Below are positions 20,530 through 31,443 of a DNA stretch of 64,000 nucleotides, piece after piece. Each line of letters opens with the position of its first letter. Within the stretch, counting starts at the first letter, position 1. The translations under genes and the position numbers were made by a program. The notes under the pieces were generated by a model. The model searched no databases. It worked only from the letters and a program-made list of their open reading frames with translations, and was not told where the DNA came from. The DNA is from Brachypodium distachyon (lineage: Eukaryota > Streptophyta > Magnoliopsida > Poales > Poaceae): NCBI RefSeq assembly GCF_000005505.3, contig NC_016131.3, positions 22,465,501-22,529,500 of the forward strand, written 5' to 3'.

Positions 20530-21330
20530 CACTTGCTAGCTTCAGCAGTTGGGGTACCTGACACTAATTCCACACGAGCTGCTGGCGAGGGGCATACCAC
20601 AACAGTGGGGAGGAGCCGGCCGAAGAGGCAGGGCTGGGCTGAGCCGCGGACTCAACGCCGAGGTTGCCTATTTTCCCAACGACGCGAGGAGTGGGCCGGC
20701 GTCTGCGTCGGCCTCAACCTCCAGCATTGGTCTTCTTCCAAATCCAGCCTCCTCCCCGACGCTCGCGCCCTCGAGCTTGGACCGCTTCGCCCTCTCTGGC
20801 CTCACCAGCGATGATCCTGAAACAAAATCGGAGCAAGCCCTGTCAGATCCAATCAAATCGAAATTAAAGAAAATCCAACCAAATCGCAACCACACCGCTG
20901 CTGCCTGGCACAAGCCGCTCGCCGCAATTCCAGCTGCAGCCGCTCGCCCCTCGCCGCCGGACGCAGCGGCGAGGTCGCCGGAGAGGTGGAGGCGATGGAG
21001 GAGGAGGCCCGCTCGAGCTTCTCCTCGCTCGGGCCACAGTCGTCGTCGTCGAGGCAGCCGCCCCAGCCGCAACCGCTGGCGCCGCTCCTCTCAGGCGCCA
21101 CCGACCGCAGTTCCCCAGCCGCCGCCGCCGCCTCCTCAATTCGGTACTGCAGCAGCTCGCCACCAGAACCGCACGCACGCACGATTTGGGGTTGATTTGG
21201 GTGGGTTTTTTCTCGAGAGGAGGTGGGTTCAAGGGGTAAACCGTCGTCGTAAAAGAAGAAAGAAAGCTATGTCGTGGGTTGAGAGAAAATACGCCTGGTT
21301 TGCGATGGAATCCGGCTAGCTTGGACGTTC
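20530..21330. other. GC-rich island, probable 5' end of a gene, orientation unresolved
   Basis: Sharp rise in GC and CpG with several overlapping ORFs on both strands, as in grass first exons. On the minus strand a CAG acceptor near 20818 precedes SSLVRPERAKRSKLEGASVG and MLEVEADADAG; on the plus strand 20986 opens with MEAMEEEARSSFSSLGPQ. I cannot decide between them. The minus reading would supply the 5' end for the exon at 19120-19302. Confidence 0.4.
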
Positions 21331-22044
21331 GTTGGACCGACTCGGTTGCAGAATAGCTTATTCTGCATCCGGATGTATAATAAAGTTTCTATATATATAA
21401 GTATCTTAGTATATAAATACGTTTATATTTCATATTTAGATAAATTTGAGTCACTTAATATGTGACAGAAGTAGTATTTTCGATCCTTGGCTTAACTCAG
21501 ATAAAAAATCCGGTCTAACTAATTCCGGTCAATTAACTCCTTAACCCGAGAAAACACGTTTGGCCAGGTCGAAATTGAAAATTACCCCTTCGTTAACGTC
21601 ACTGCTTCTCACTCCTGCGACTCTTCCTCTTCCACTGAAAGCTTCGCAAAGGCAATGGCGACCGGCGGATGATCGCCGTCGATTCGAGATGACCGAGGCA
21701 CACCAACACTTAAAGCAAGTGTCCCTACGTTCTCTTCGTTGAATCGCTTCACATTAGAACCGCGTTTTGGTTTGATCTGTAGGGTTATGCTGATTAAAAT
21801 GGGTTGGGCCACCGATTATGGCTAATTTGCGATCGGTTTCTAGATATTTAGGGCATTAGGTCAGTTCTAGAGACGGTTCTGAACATGAATTTCTTCTGCA
21901 TTGCAAGCTTTTGTGTCACAACGGATCCCACAAATGCGTTGAGAATGCGATTTTCATTTTGATGGAGAGTTCATTCCAACTGGAAAGGGACTGAGTTATG
22001 TGAGTGGGGCGGTGAATGCATCTATGTGATTGAGCGTGACAAGG
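21331..22044. other. Flank of the CACTA insertion with a decayed Stowaway-like fragment
   Basis: 21380-21480 resembles an eroded Stowaway MITE (AGTATCTTAGTATATAAATA..GAGTCACTTAATATGTGACAG). 21600-21740 is GC-richer with ATG codons at 21655 and 21690, perhaps an abandoned first exon, but nothing recognisable follows before the CACTA end. Confidence 0.35.
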
Positions 22045-22062
22045 CACTACTACAGAAAGGCT

Positions 22063-22265
22063 TATCAGTAACGGTCGAAAAACAGCATCAGTAACGGTCG
22101 GGGCCGCCGTTACTAACTTCGTGTTACTGATGATACTCATCATCAGTAACGGTCGCCGCGACTGTTACTGATGTACCATTAGACCGTTACTGATGTATAT
22201 ATACATCAGTGGCGGTCGGATCTACCCGACCGTTACTGATGTATACCACGCTCGACCGACACTGA
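22063..22265. repeat. CACTA left subterminal repeats
   Basis: At least seven copies of TCAGTAACGGTCG or its complement CGACCGTTACTGA, some with one change. In En/Spm elements such arrays bind the element's DNA-binding transposition protein. Confidence 0.85.
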
Positions 22266-22581
22266 TACATTTTCGGTATTTAAAAAAATAATTAAAACCA
22301 CAGAAAATACACAGAATAATATATACATCATAGAAAAATGTATCTTATCACAGAAAAATACATATGAAGCCACATCACATCATAGCACATCACATCACAC
22401 CATTTAAAGCATACAAATTTATATAAGCCGCATCATTTAAAGCATATAAAGAATACAAATGTATCTCACTTCACAACATTGATTACAAAGTGTCAAAATT
22501 TCATAGAACCATAATTACAAAGTGTCAAAATTTCATGGAAGCATATAAAGAATACAAATGTATCTCATTTCAAGCTTGAAT

Positions 22582-24106
22582 CTACTGTCGTGGGTGAACC
22601 CTAGACATGACTTGTTCCACGCGTTCGAAGAAGTCCCCACTAGGCTTGATGACCTCATTGTTTATGAGATGGGCGAACTCCATTTGAATGTTATAGACGA
22701 CCCATTTAGGTCGGTGCCCCATTGTCATTCGGGGCTGCCAATACTGTTCCATCGCCGTGACTGACCCCCTCCACTCAGGCTTGAACATGCTGGCATTCTC
22801 CATAAGGATGTGTCAGCAATAGTAGCCACAGAACACACTGTCGGGCAGCTGTTGCTTGCAAGGGAACCTGTGGTTGTGGTGAGGCTCGTCTTTATAGCCT
22901 TTACCAGCTAGTTTTTCCTTGGTCGCCACTTTCCATGCAGTGTTAATGAGTGATTTGATGGGTTTCCAGAACCTACCTCGAGCACCCTTCTTCGAAAGTA
23001 GTGAATCGAAGTAGTACACCGCGGACCAAGGAAAACAAATGAGTATTGTCACCCAATGGTCTCTGTTTTCAAAAGAAACAAACTTTAGTATCTAAGGGTG
23101 TATAAGAAAGACTGAATTAGAAAAAACAAACGGTTCCATATATAAAATTGAACTCACTCCAAATTAAAGAAGAAGAGGATGAAGTCGTCGTCCGCGTATT
23201 TCTCGAGACATGCCACCAAGTATTTAGATGCCATGGTTCTTGAGGCATCCTTTTCTGGCTCAAGACCGATGTCACCGTAGTTGAACATCGCGGGGTCTAG
23301 AATAGCTACTTTTTTTTACCTCCAATCGCCGCAGTTCTCTTATTTGGTAGGCAGACCATAGCCTTAAGAGGTTGATATCAAGCTTTTGACGGTTGAACAG
23401 GTGGAACAGTTGGTTGAACTCCACACCAAAGGTGATAGGACGTTCCTGAATGTTCCTGGTTTCTTGGTCAAAGAAGCCATAGTCTTTTGGGATTCTAACA
23501 TTGATCTATTGGGCATGCTGTTGAGAGCCAGCTGATGCTTGCATGTAAAACTGATGAAGCTCTTGCATCTATCTGGACACGGCACGCAGGGAATCTTCGG
23601 TGACCATCGGTCTTTCAGGATGGTAAAGAAGCACCCGGTCGAACTCTCTAGCCACGAAATAGGATCCGTCTTCGAATTTCTGGCCTTGATATGGGTTCTT
23701 GATGAGAATGTCAGGCCTATTGTCCTCCCAGACTCCAGTTATGTCAGGCACATGGTGCATCTCATCTTGAGTGACATTGGAGAACTCCTTGATGGTCTTG
23801 CTGCCGCGCCCCCTCTTTTTATGCCTCTTCTTATTGTCCCATGCCTTCTGCTCCTCTGCCTTGTACTTGTCATCGATCTTGCGGCCACCCATGGACTCAG
23901 TGGCACCTAAGAGAGAGAAGGTGGGAGGGATGCTTTCAGCCTGTGCCGACCCTGTGGTCTGGCTATCTTTGAGCTGTGCAGGCATCGACATTGCCCGCTC
24001 TTCATCTCCGCCAGCACCGACAGGAGGAAGTATCCTAGGGGAAAGGCCGAGCAGCGAATCAGAAGTACCTTTGTGGGCAAAGGGAGATGGAGTCATAGAG
24101 GGCCGG
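22582..24106 (-). pseudogene. CACTA second gene, 3' part with Ulp1-like protease domain
   Basis: Continues the gene started at 39691, after the retrotransposon block. Reads SMTPSPFAHKGTSD.., EAR-rich basic region KKRHKKRGRGSK, IPKDYGFFDQETRN, an exon ending FILFFFNLE, then DHWVTILICFPWSAVYYFDS.. and QQLPDSVFCGYYC. The last block is a C48/Ulp1-type cysteine peptidase fold: His (DHW), Asp (YYFD), Gln (QQLP) and Cys (VFCGYY) of the active site are all present. Such domains are common in the second gene of plant CACTA elements. In-frame TAG at 23506-23508 and TGA at 22813-22815 break the frame, and an intron separates the two last blocks (about 23060-23150). Confidence 0.75.
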
Positions 24107-24588
24107 TGTAACATCCCAAATTTTTCAAATTTGGATGTTCGCACCTTTTCATTTCTTATGCATATTACCTTGATCATATCCTAAAATATTGGTGTTCGTT
24201 ATGATGCATTATTGAAAGTGTTTGAAATGGTGTTTTGGAATGTTTCAGGTTGATAGAAATTGATTGGAGAATTTTCTAGAATTTAAAAATGCATTCTAGG
24301 ATTTTATTTGGATTTATTTAAAGCTTAAAAACCTTAAAACTATTTTTTTAAATTTATTTTTGAGTGGGAATAATTTTCCTGGACTCTAAAGGAAATATAT
24401 TATTTTACAGAATTTTTGGGAATTTTTCTGAAGCCATTTGATATTTTAAATAATCTAAATGGAATTTCGGGTGAATTATGGATCCTGAAAAGTATTTTAT
24501 AATCTTTTTCTTTTATTGTTTTTCTTTTTCTCTGAAAATACGCTTTCTCCACACGAAAGCGTATTCTCGGGGGAATACGCTTTCAGTC

Positions 24589-24590
<2 letters not shown>

Positions 24591-24620
<30 letters not shown>
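24591..24620. repeat. (CT)n microsatellite in the LTR
   Basis: Thirty bases of CT dinucleotide upstream of the GC-rich block. Confidence 0.95.
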
Positions 24621-24623
<3 letters not shown>

Positions 24624-24900
24624 AGGTGGAGCCCACCTGTCATCCGTCACCTCCGGCCAACCGCCGCTCGCCGCTCCCCGCGCAGCCACCGCCGCCGGCG
24701 CCGCGCCCGCGCCTGCCCGCGCCGTCGCCCGTGCCGCCGCCGCTCGCCGCGCGTGCCTGCCTGCCTGCGCCGCCTCTCGTCGCGCGTGCTCGCGCACGCC
24801 CACGCCTGGCCACGCGCGCGCCCGCGCAACTGCCGCATGCCCCGCGCCCACAACCCCACGCCCGCGCAACCGCCGGCCACCCCGCCCACGCGCCTCTGCC

Positions 24901-24907
24901 CTATAAA
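24901..24907 (+). promoter_or_regulatory. LTR TATA box
   Basis: CTATAAAAT in a GC-rich context, the only good TATA motif of the LTR; it would mark the U3/R border. Confidence 0.5.
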
Positions 24908-26930
24908 ATCGTCGCACGCCCTCTCTCGCGTGCCCCGCCTGCAACCGCTTGCCTGCCCGCGTTTCCCCTGCCCGAGCGCCGCTCCCCGCACCCAAAACCG
25001 CCGCCGCTGCCGCCCAACTCCGGCGAGCAATCGCCGGAGATTCGCCGAACGATTCGCGAATCCGCTTGCACCGTTGGACTCCCCGTGACGCCGTGAGTCT
25101 CCTCCAACCCTTCTCCTTCCTTTCCGCACTTCGATTCTTCGATTCCGTCCATCTCCGGGAAGATTTGGGTATGAACTTGTTCAAGTTCACTGCAGCTTTT
25201 GTTCTTCGGTAAGCTCTGTTTAGGCATCGTTTGCTATCAAACCAATGATCATTATGTGCTCTATATTTCACCATTGTGTAGAGTGAATGTTCCTCTACAA
25301 ATTCTCTGTAGACAGTAGCCGTAGATGGTTCATCTCGTGCTTTGCATCGTCGTCGCAAAATGGTATTCTAATCAGTTTCTCTGCCATATCTCTGGCGCGG
25401 CAGAAAGTTGCAGCACCTTCCTTAGTGGGTAGCCTTATTCGCAGTAGTTCTTGTTGTTGTCCGTAGCATCATTTTAGTTGTTTACTTCTGTATATTGAAC
25501 TTTAGGAACACCCCTTCACAGCCATTTCCTAGTTGGACCATTTCAACTTCACCTTCACTAGCAGCACGACGGTAGAAGTTCATATCCTATTCTGTTCTGT
25601 TTTAGAGTAGCCACTTTCACCTGTTCATAGCTACTGCCTCATATCTCCATAGTTAGTGAAACCAGTGCCAATTGGAAGAGTAGATCATATTCTTGGTTTC
25701 CCATGTTTAGTTCTCTGTCATTGGAATAGTTTAGCACCAGTAGCTTTTCAGTAGAAGTTAGTATTCTTTGTCTGTCAGAAGCTGACTAGCCACCTTTGCA
25801 AGCCAGTAACTTCTGATCTGTTTATCCAATTAACCTGAAACCTGTTGCGTTAGTTAGTACACACTTAGAACTATAATGTAGCATAAGTTTCATGCCATGT
25901 TCTGTACTTTAGCACCTATTACCTATCAACCCTAGTTGCTATCTGTTAACAGTAGCAGATTTCTGAATTTTCAGACTTAGCCACACTAGCCTTAACCTTA
26001 GGCTTTAGAACTTGAATTGTTAATACTATGGTATTACTTAGATGACGTTTAGGTTCTGTTTTGTATGCTTGTGATACATCCTTTATCCGAAGTTCATTTG
26101 GAGTTATATTTGGATTTTGAGAGATGCCTGGAACTATGCATTTATTGTCGTTTCGTTCTTCGCGTTAGATTATTCGGATTGCGATTGCGAAGAGTGCCAG
26201 GGAGTTGACGACCGCAACAACTTCTCTGATCCAGGCAAGTTACACTTATTGACCATGTAGAACCTATATTTTTGCTTATGCTATTTTGTTTACAACATCA
26301 TAGGGATGCATGTTAGAGTTAATTCTTTATGAAGTATTTATCAAATGCGTTTTCAACATGTTTAGTTATTCCTAGTAGATTGCTTATAAGATTTTATTGC
26401 CATGCCACCAAATACCATAGGTTATGTATTTACATTTTTCCAAAGCATGCTATACTATTATAACGGGACGGGACCCAAACTATATTGAAAAGTATTAAGT
26501 GCTCTTTATGAGCGAGTATGTTTTTGGAAAAATGTTTTCGAAATAAGACCAAAATGTTTTATCTGGATGGAGTGGTATGATGGAGGCCAGTTGGCTGTCG
26601 GCAAGTGTTGTAGCCCCGTAATGGGTACACGCTCAGGAGAAGGTGGGGACCGCTGTCCAGAAATCCAAGAGTTCAAACCTTCTCATGTACCCAAAGGCTT
26701 CTTGTGCAACCACTTGCTATTATGGGCTCTGGCTTGGTCGACTAACTAGCGGGAAACCCTTACCTGGGTATCGCCATCCGGAGAGGAGCCAATGTGCTCA
26801 TATGGGGCGGGCGGTGCCAGAATTAGGTATCAGGGGGCTTCTAGTGAAAGACTTCGTCACAATCTTTACCTGTTGCGCACGCTTGTCGTCAGGCAACACT
26901 TTGGACTAATTGTGTCAAGTGGGTAAAGTG

Positions 26931-29432
26931 TTGCGAGAGACATTTGATAACCTCCGCAGGATCAAGCTCAAGCAGAACCCTGATAAGTGCACCTTCGGTG
27001 TCAACTCCGGGCAGCTTCTGGGTTTCTTGGTTTCACACCGAGGGATACAGGCCAACCCGACCCAAATAGAAGCCATCGAGAAGATGGAGGCCCTCCGCAA
27101 GGTGAAAGATGTCCAGCGCCTCAACAGTTGCGTTGCCGCACTGGGACGCTTCATCTCCAGGCTGGGCGAACGTGCCCTGCCTTTCTTCCGGGTAATGAAG
27201 AAGAAGGGTACAATCGACTGGACTGCCGAGGCCTCCGGCGGTGCTCCAGGAACTCAAGCGATACCTGAGGTCACCGCCCATCCTCGTCGCCCCCAAGTTG
27301 GGCGAGCCGTTGCTACTCTACTTAGCGGCGACCGACCAGGTGGTCAGCTCGGTGCTGGTTGCCAAGAGGGAGGAAGACGTCCCGGGGACTGGGGCTGCGG
27401 GGCAGGGGGCTGAGCGGCCCCCAGCAACCGCCTCGAACCCGGGGACCGACCCTGAGTCGGCAACCCCGGCGCCGCGGAAGCGGTTGGTGCAGCACCCGGT
27501 ATACTTCGTTAGTACGGTGCTGCGCGACGCGCAGACAAGGTACCCGCAAGTACAGAAGCTCCTTCTGGGGATTCTCCTTGCGTCTAGCAAGTTGCGCCAC
27601 TACTTCCAGGCGCACCGCGTCACGGTGGTGTCGGGGTTCTGCCTCGAGCGGACTACCAACTGTGAAGCCACCGGGAGGGTGGCCGAATGGCGGATGGAGC
27701 TGTCGGAGTTTGATCTCCACTTCGCCAACTCCAAAAGCATCAAGAGCACGGTCCAACTCGACTTCGCTAACTCCACCAACAACACGGCGGAGTACGAAGG
27801 CCTGCTTGCCGGGCTGCGGGCAGCGGTCGCCCTCGACATTAAGCGCCTGGTTGTTCGCGGTGATTCCCAGCTTGTGATCAACCAGGTGAACAAAGACTAC
27901 GATTGCCCTCAAATGGCGCCGTACGTGGAAGAGGTCCGCAAGCTGGAACGGAAGTTCAAGGGTTTGCGCTTCGAACACGTCAAGCGGAGGGACAACTTCG
28001 CTGCTGACGAGCTGGCCAAGATGGTAGCAGAGCGTCGGAAGCCTCCGGCGGGGGTGTTCTGTCAGAAGCAACTGGCTCCTTCAGTCGCCCCCCAGCCGGC
28101 TGTCGGGGACGCCCCTCCGGCAACCGAAGGAACCCCTGCAGCAGCAGGGGTCCATGCCGCTGATATGGCGGCATGCATAGGCAGGGAAATTCCTCCCTGG
28201 GCGGAAGAGATCGCCCGCTATTTGAAAGGGGAGGCTCTCCCGAAAGATGACGTCGCCGTAGAGCGTGTAGCGCGACAAACCAAGATGTACACTGTGATAG
28301 ACGGCAGCATCTACCGCAGGCGTGCGAATGGTGTCAAACTCATCTGCGTGCCGCAGGAAGAAGGGTGTGCACTGTTGGAGGACATACATCGAGGCACATG
28401 TTCACACCATGTGGCCTCCCGGGCTTTGGCCGGCAAAGTTTTCCGGCATGGCTTCTACTGGCCCACGGCCCTGGCCGACGCAGAGCGGCTGGTGAGGACG
28501 TGCGAAGCTTGCCAGTTCCACTCAAAGAAGAGCAACCAACCAGCCCAGGCCCTGCATGTCATCCCGTCCTCATGGCCGTTCACGGTCTGGGGATTGGACA
28601 TCGTCGGCAAGCTACCAAGGGCGGTTGGCGGTTACGAATACTTGTTTGTGGCCATCGACAAGTTCTCCAAATGGGTGGAGGTGGAACCAGTGCGCAAGGT
28701 GACCGCCCAGGCGGCCATCAAGTTCCTTAAGGGCATTGTGTGCCGGTTTGGTGTTCCTAACAGCATCATCACCGACAACGGCACGCAATTCACGAGCGCG
28801 GCGTTTCACGCCTATTGCAAAGACATGGGCACTAAGCTGCACTTCGCGTCCGTCGCTCACCCGAGGAGCAACGGACAGGCGGAGCGAGCCAACGCAGAGG
28901 TTCTGCGGGGGCTCAAGACGAGAACCTTTGACAAGCTCAAGGGCCACCGGAAGCACTGGATCGAAGAACTCCAGCCCGTGCTGTGGTCCATCCAGACCAC
29001 ACCTAGTCGGGCAACGGGCGAAACTCCTTTCGCCCTTGTCTACGAGGCAGAAGCGGTGCTGCCCCTCGAGCTCAAGTACGGATCTCCCGAGTACGCGCGT
29101 ACGACGACACCAGCCAACACGAGCAAAGGGTCGACGATCTAAACTTCATCGAAGAACTTCGATGCCGGGCTGCTGTGCGAGCCGCGTGCTACCAGCAGGG
29201 ACTCCGTCGTTATCACGACAGACGAGTCCGTCCCCGGGGGCTCGAGAACGGAGACCTTGTCCTGCGCCGGATACAGGGAACGAAGGCCGGGAACAAGGTT
29301 ACTCCGAAATGGGAGGGCCCCTTCCAGGTAGTGCAGGTGACCAGGCCGGGGGCTGTCCGCCTGGAAACCGAAGACGGCTTGCCGGTGCACAATAGCTGGA
29401 ATATTGAACACTTGCGCAAGTTCTACTCGTGA
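26931..29432 (+). pseudogene. Tat-lineage pol: RT end, RNase H, aRNase H, integrase
   Basis: RT remnant: ETFDNLRRIKLKQNPDKCTF.., LLGFLVSHRGIQANP. First RNase H: LLLYLAATDQVVSSVLV to LLASSKLRHYFQAHRV. Second RNase H: NNTAEYEGLLAGLRAAV (Glu), VVRGDSQLVINQV (Asp), RRDNFAADELAK (Asp). Integrase: HH-CC zinc finger ending CEACQ, catalytic WGLDIVG (Asp), ITDNGTQF (Asp) and NGQAERANAEV (Glu), then a chromodomain-less C-terminus ending NIEHLRKFYS. Frameshifts at about 27235 and about 29100 split it into three frames, and the first half of aRNase H (the FDGS Asp) is missing. The YVDD of RT is absent. Not functional. Confidence 0.85.
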
Positions 29433-31443
29433 AGCGGCGGAGCCCGACCCTCAAGTGATGCCTCCGATGCATACCTCTCGAACTAGTGTAATCGGGCAGC
29501 CCCCGTGTGTAAACCGCTAGTTAATTGTGAATAAAGATAAGTGTTCCACCCCTGAGCTTTGGAGAGAGATTCATTTGTTTTACCTGTGTTAATTGTTTTG
29601 CCTCTGTTACTCGTTTTCGTAAGTTTCAAAAAAATTTGCAGCACCTCGGATCTGGTAAGAGTCTAACCTGTAGGAAAGGGAGGAATCTTGTACACTGTGG
29701 TGCCCGTGAGCTGCCCACGGGTCGCACCATAAACCGGCGCCTTGTGGTGAGGGAGGACCGCAACACAAGGGGTTCACCGCACTCCGAGGCTTCTGAGTTC
29801 ACGGCTTGCTGCCACGTGTGCCGTGGTTACCGGGGAAGCATGGCGACGGAAACTGTGCCGCGTTCGAGGGAAAGGCGCCGTGGCGCCGCTCGGATCCGTC
29901 GCGCGCGGTGGCAAGCCTCCCTCCCACGTCTATAAAAGGCACACCCCAACCATGGAATTGCTCAGAGCGAAGCCGGGTTCGGGGCCGTGAAAGCAGGTGG
30001 TGGGACGGAGGCGCGGAGGTGGTGCTTCCCGCCGGCGCGCCCCTGCTGCATCACCCCATCGAGCCCACCCCGAGGGCGCCACAGAGGCACGATGGTACTG
30101 CATGCCATCAGCGTCTCGCGCCGACGGGTGCACTGCCGTTGTGCCCCTGCTGCGCCTCCTCGAAGGGGCGGTTCCTGGGCGAGGGTCGCCGCAGAGGCAC
30201 TGTGGTGGTGCATGCCATCAGCATCCGGTGCCGACAGGGTGCATTGCCACAGTGCCCTTGTCGCCCCCCTCCGAAAGTAGTAGGGGCTGCCGCGGAGACT
30301 CTATGGTAGTGCATGCCATCCATGCCTTGTGCCGACGGGTGCACTATCATAGAGACCCGGCCGCATTCCCTTTGAGAGAGCCTTTTTCGGGCGTGGGTCG
30401 TTGCGAGGACGCTGTGATGGCGCCGGTGCCGGCGCTCGTCGCACGTTCCGGCCCATCACCGCGTCCTTGCCGCGGCCCTCGAGCAGTTTAGCTCTCAGGT
30501 AACAAGGGTCGTCGCATCCCTTGGGACGAGTTCCCTAGAGAAAACCCAGGTCTCCCCAGTTGCGGGGGCTGTCGTTGGAAGGCTATAACTCCCTCGCCAC
30601 CCGTGCCCGCCGTTCGGGGTGTGGCGAAGCCGGCGGCGAGGACCTTATAGCCGTCTCGCGGCTGCTCCCGGAGCGGAGTCCTCCTAAGCCAGGGTTCGCC
30701 CCTGAAGGCCAGGGTCCGCCCCTGAGGGCGAGGGTCGCCGCATGAGCGTGGTGGTAGCATCGTCGGCGGCGGTTGCCGCCGGCGGCGATCCTGCCCCCGC
30801 GTTCCTGCCGCATCCCTCCGAGATCGTTTCCCTTGAACAAGTACCCCAGATGGTTTCCTACCGAGGCAGTGCCCCGTCTGCACTCTACCACAGAGCATCG
30901 CGAAACATTGGACCGAACGGAAAGCTAAGTATCTGAACATGAACGCTGAATTCGCTAAGAGCTAAACAAAACTGAGCGCTGCCCCGCTGGGTGCGGCGCC
31001 GAATCCCGCGCATAGCCGGGGTGTTAAAAAGGACGCTTGCGGGGGGAGTGCGCTCCCCGTGTGGCTCCCGGGTCCGCCCCGGGAGGACACAGCTTGGAGT
31101 GGTTACCCAGCAAGTGGAGTGGCTCCCCGCTACCGCTTGGCCCCAGGTCGGCACTGCGGGTCCGTCCCGGGTCCCTGGTCTGGTCAAGGGTGAGGCGTGC
31201 GCGAGTGCCCCCGCAACACAAGGCAAGACACGCAAAGGCTAAGGGAACCACCCCGCGAGGCGGCCTCGGGAATAAAGGACAAAAATTGAGCAAACTAACA
31301 AGGTTAATTGACTAAGTGTTGGATGGTTACATAGAATAATCAAAAGGTCATTGTCCAAACGGCGCTAAACGCCATACTTGCAGGAAAAGCAAACAAGAAG
31401 GAGGTACAGTGGAAGCAACGAGTATAGCTGGGGGCTGCGGCAA
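29433..31443 (+). other. Non-coding 3' spacer of the Tat element
   Basis: GC-rich spacer between pol and the antisense ORF, without a conserved frame. It holds a hairpin near 29699-29733 (TGGTGCCCGTG..CACGGGTCGCACCA), the five-hairpin array at 30018-30466, and direct repeats of a CAGGGTCCGCCCCTGA-like unit at about 30690-30735. Long, tandemly repeated 3' untranslated regions are known for this lineage. Confidence 0.6.
30018..30466 (+). repeat. Array of five stem-loops with covarying stems
   Basis: Stems (5' arm / 3' arm): A 30018-30025/30048-30055; B 30087-30102/30129-30144; C 30197-30212/30240-30255; D 30297-30313/30340-30356; E 30407-30420/30453-30466. B, C and D share the loop start GCATGCCATC and a CCGAC-GGGTGCA 3' side; their periods are 110 and 100 bp. 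The stem sequences differ (GATGGTAC, TGTGGTGG, CTATGGTAG) while pairing is kept with G:U allowances. Function unknown; could be a structured part of the genomic RNA or a by-product of satellite-like evolution. Confidence 0.7.

Larger units (their letters stand above)
24107..26930 (+). mobile_element. Tekay/Del-like Ty3/gypsy LTR (with adjoining fragment), truncated at right
   Basis: Begins TGTAACATCCCAAATTTTTC directly in CACTA sequence. It has a long GC-rich R/U5-like region, a TATA box at 24901 and intron-like AT-rich DNA with GGTAAAGTG at its end. Long LTRs starting TGTAACA.CCC are typical of chromovirus Tekay/Del elements in grasses. No matching second LTR or internal domain is present; sequence stops at about 26930 inside the Tat element's RT. 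The left border lacks a partner duplication (GCCGG left; TTTGA after 37749). Confidence 0.6.

Noticed and set aside
20549..21319. 256-codon plus-strand ORF
   Set aside because: Open on both strands because of GC-rich composition; no motif and no codon pattern favouring it. Kept only as a possible first-exon island.
24588..25358. 256-codon minus-strand ORF in the Tekay-like LTR
   Set aside because: Arg/Ala-rich low-complexity reading of GC-rich LTR DNA, including the CT microsatellite.
27322..28071. 249-codon minus-strand ORF opposite the Tat pol gene
   Set aside because: It is the antisense shadow of a GC-rich coding region; no family features, and the plus strand carries conserved RNase H motifs.
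29433..31443. Coding potential in the Tat 3' spacer (several ORFs of 80-165 codons)
   Set aside because: Overlapping frames on both strands, repeat-driven, no conserved domain.
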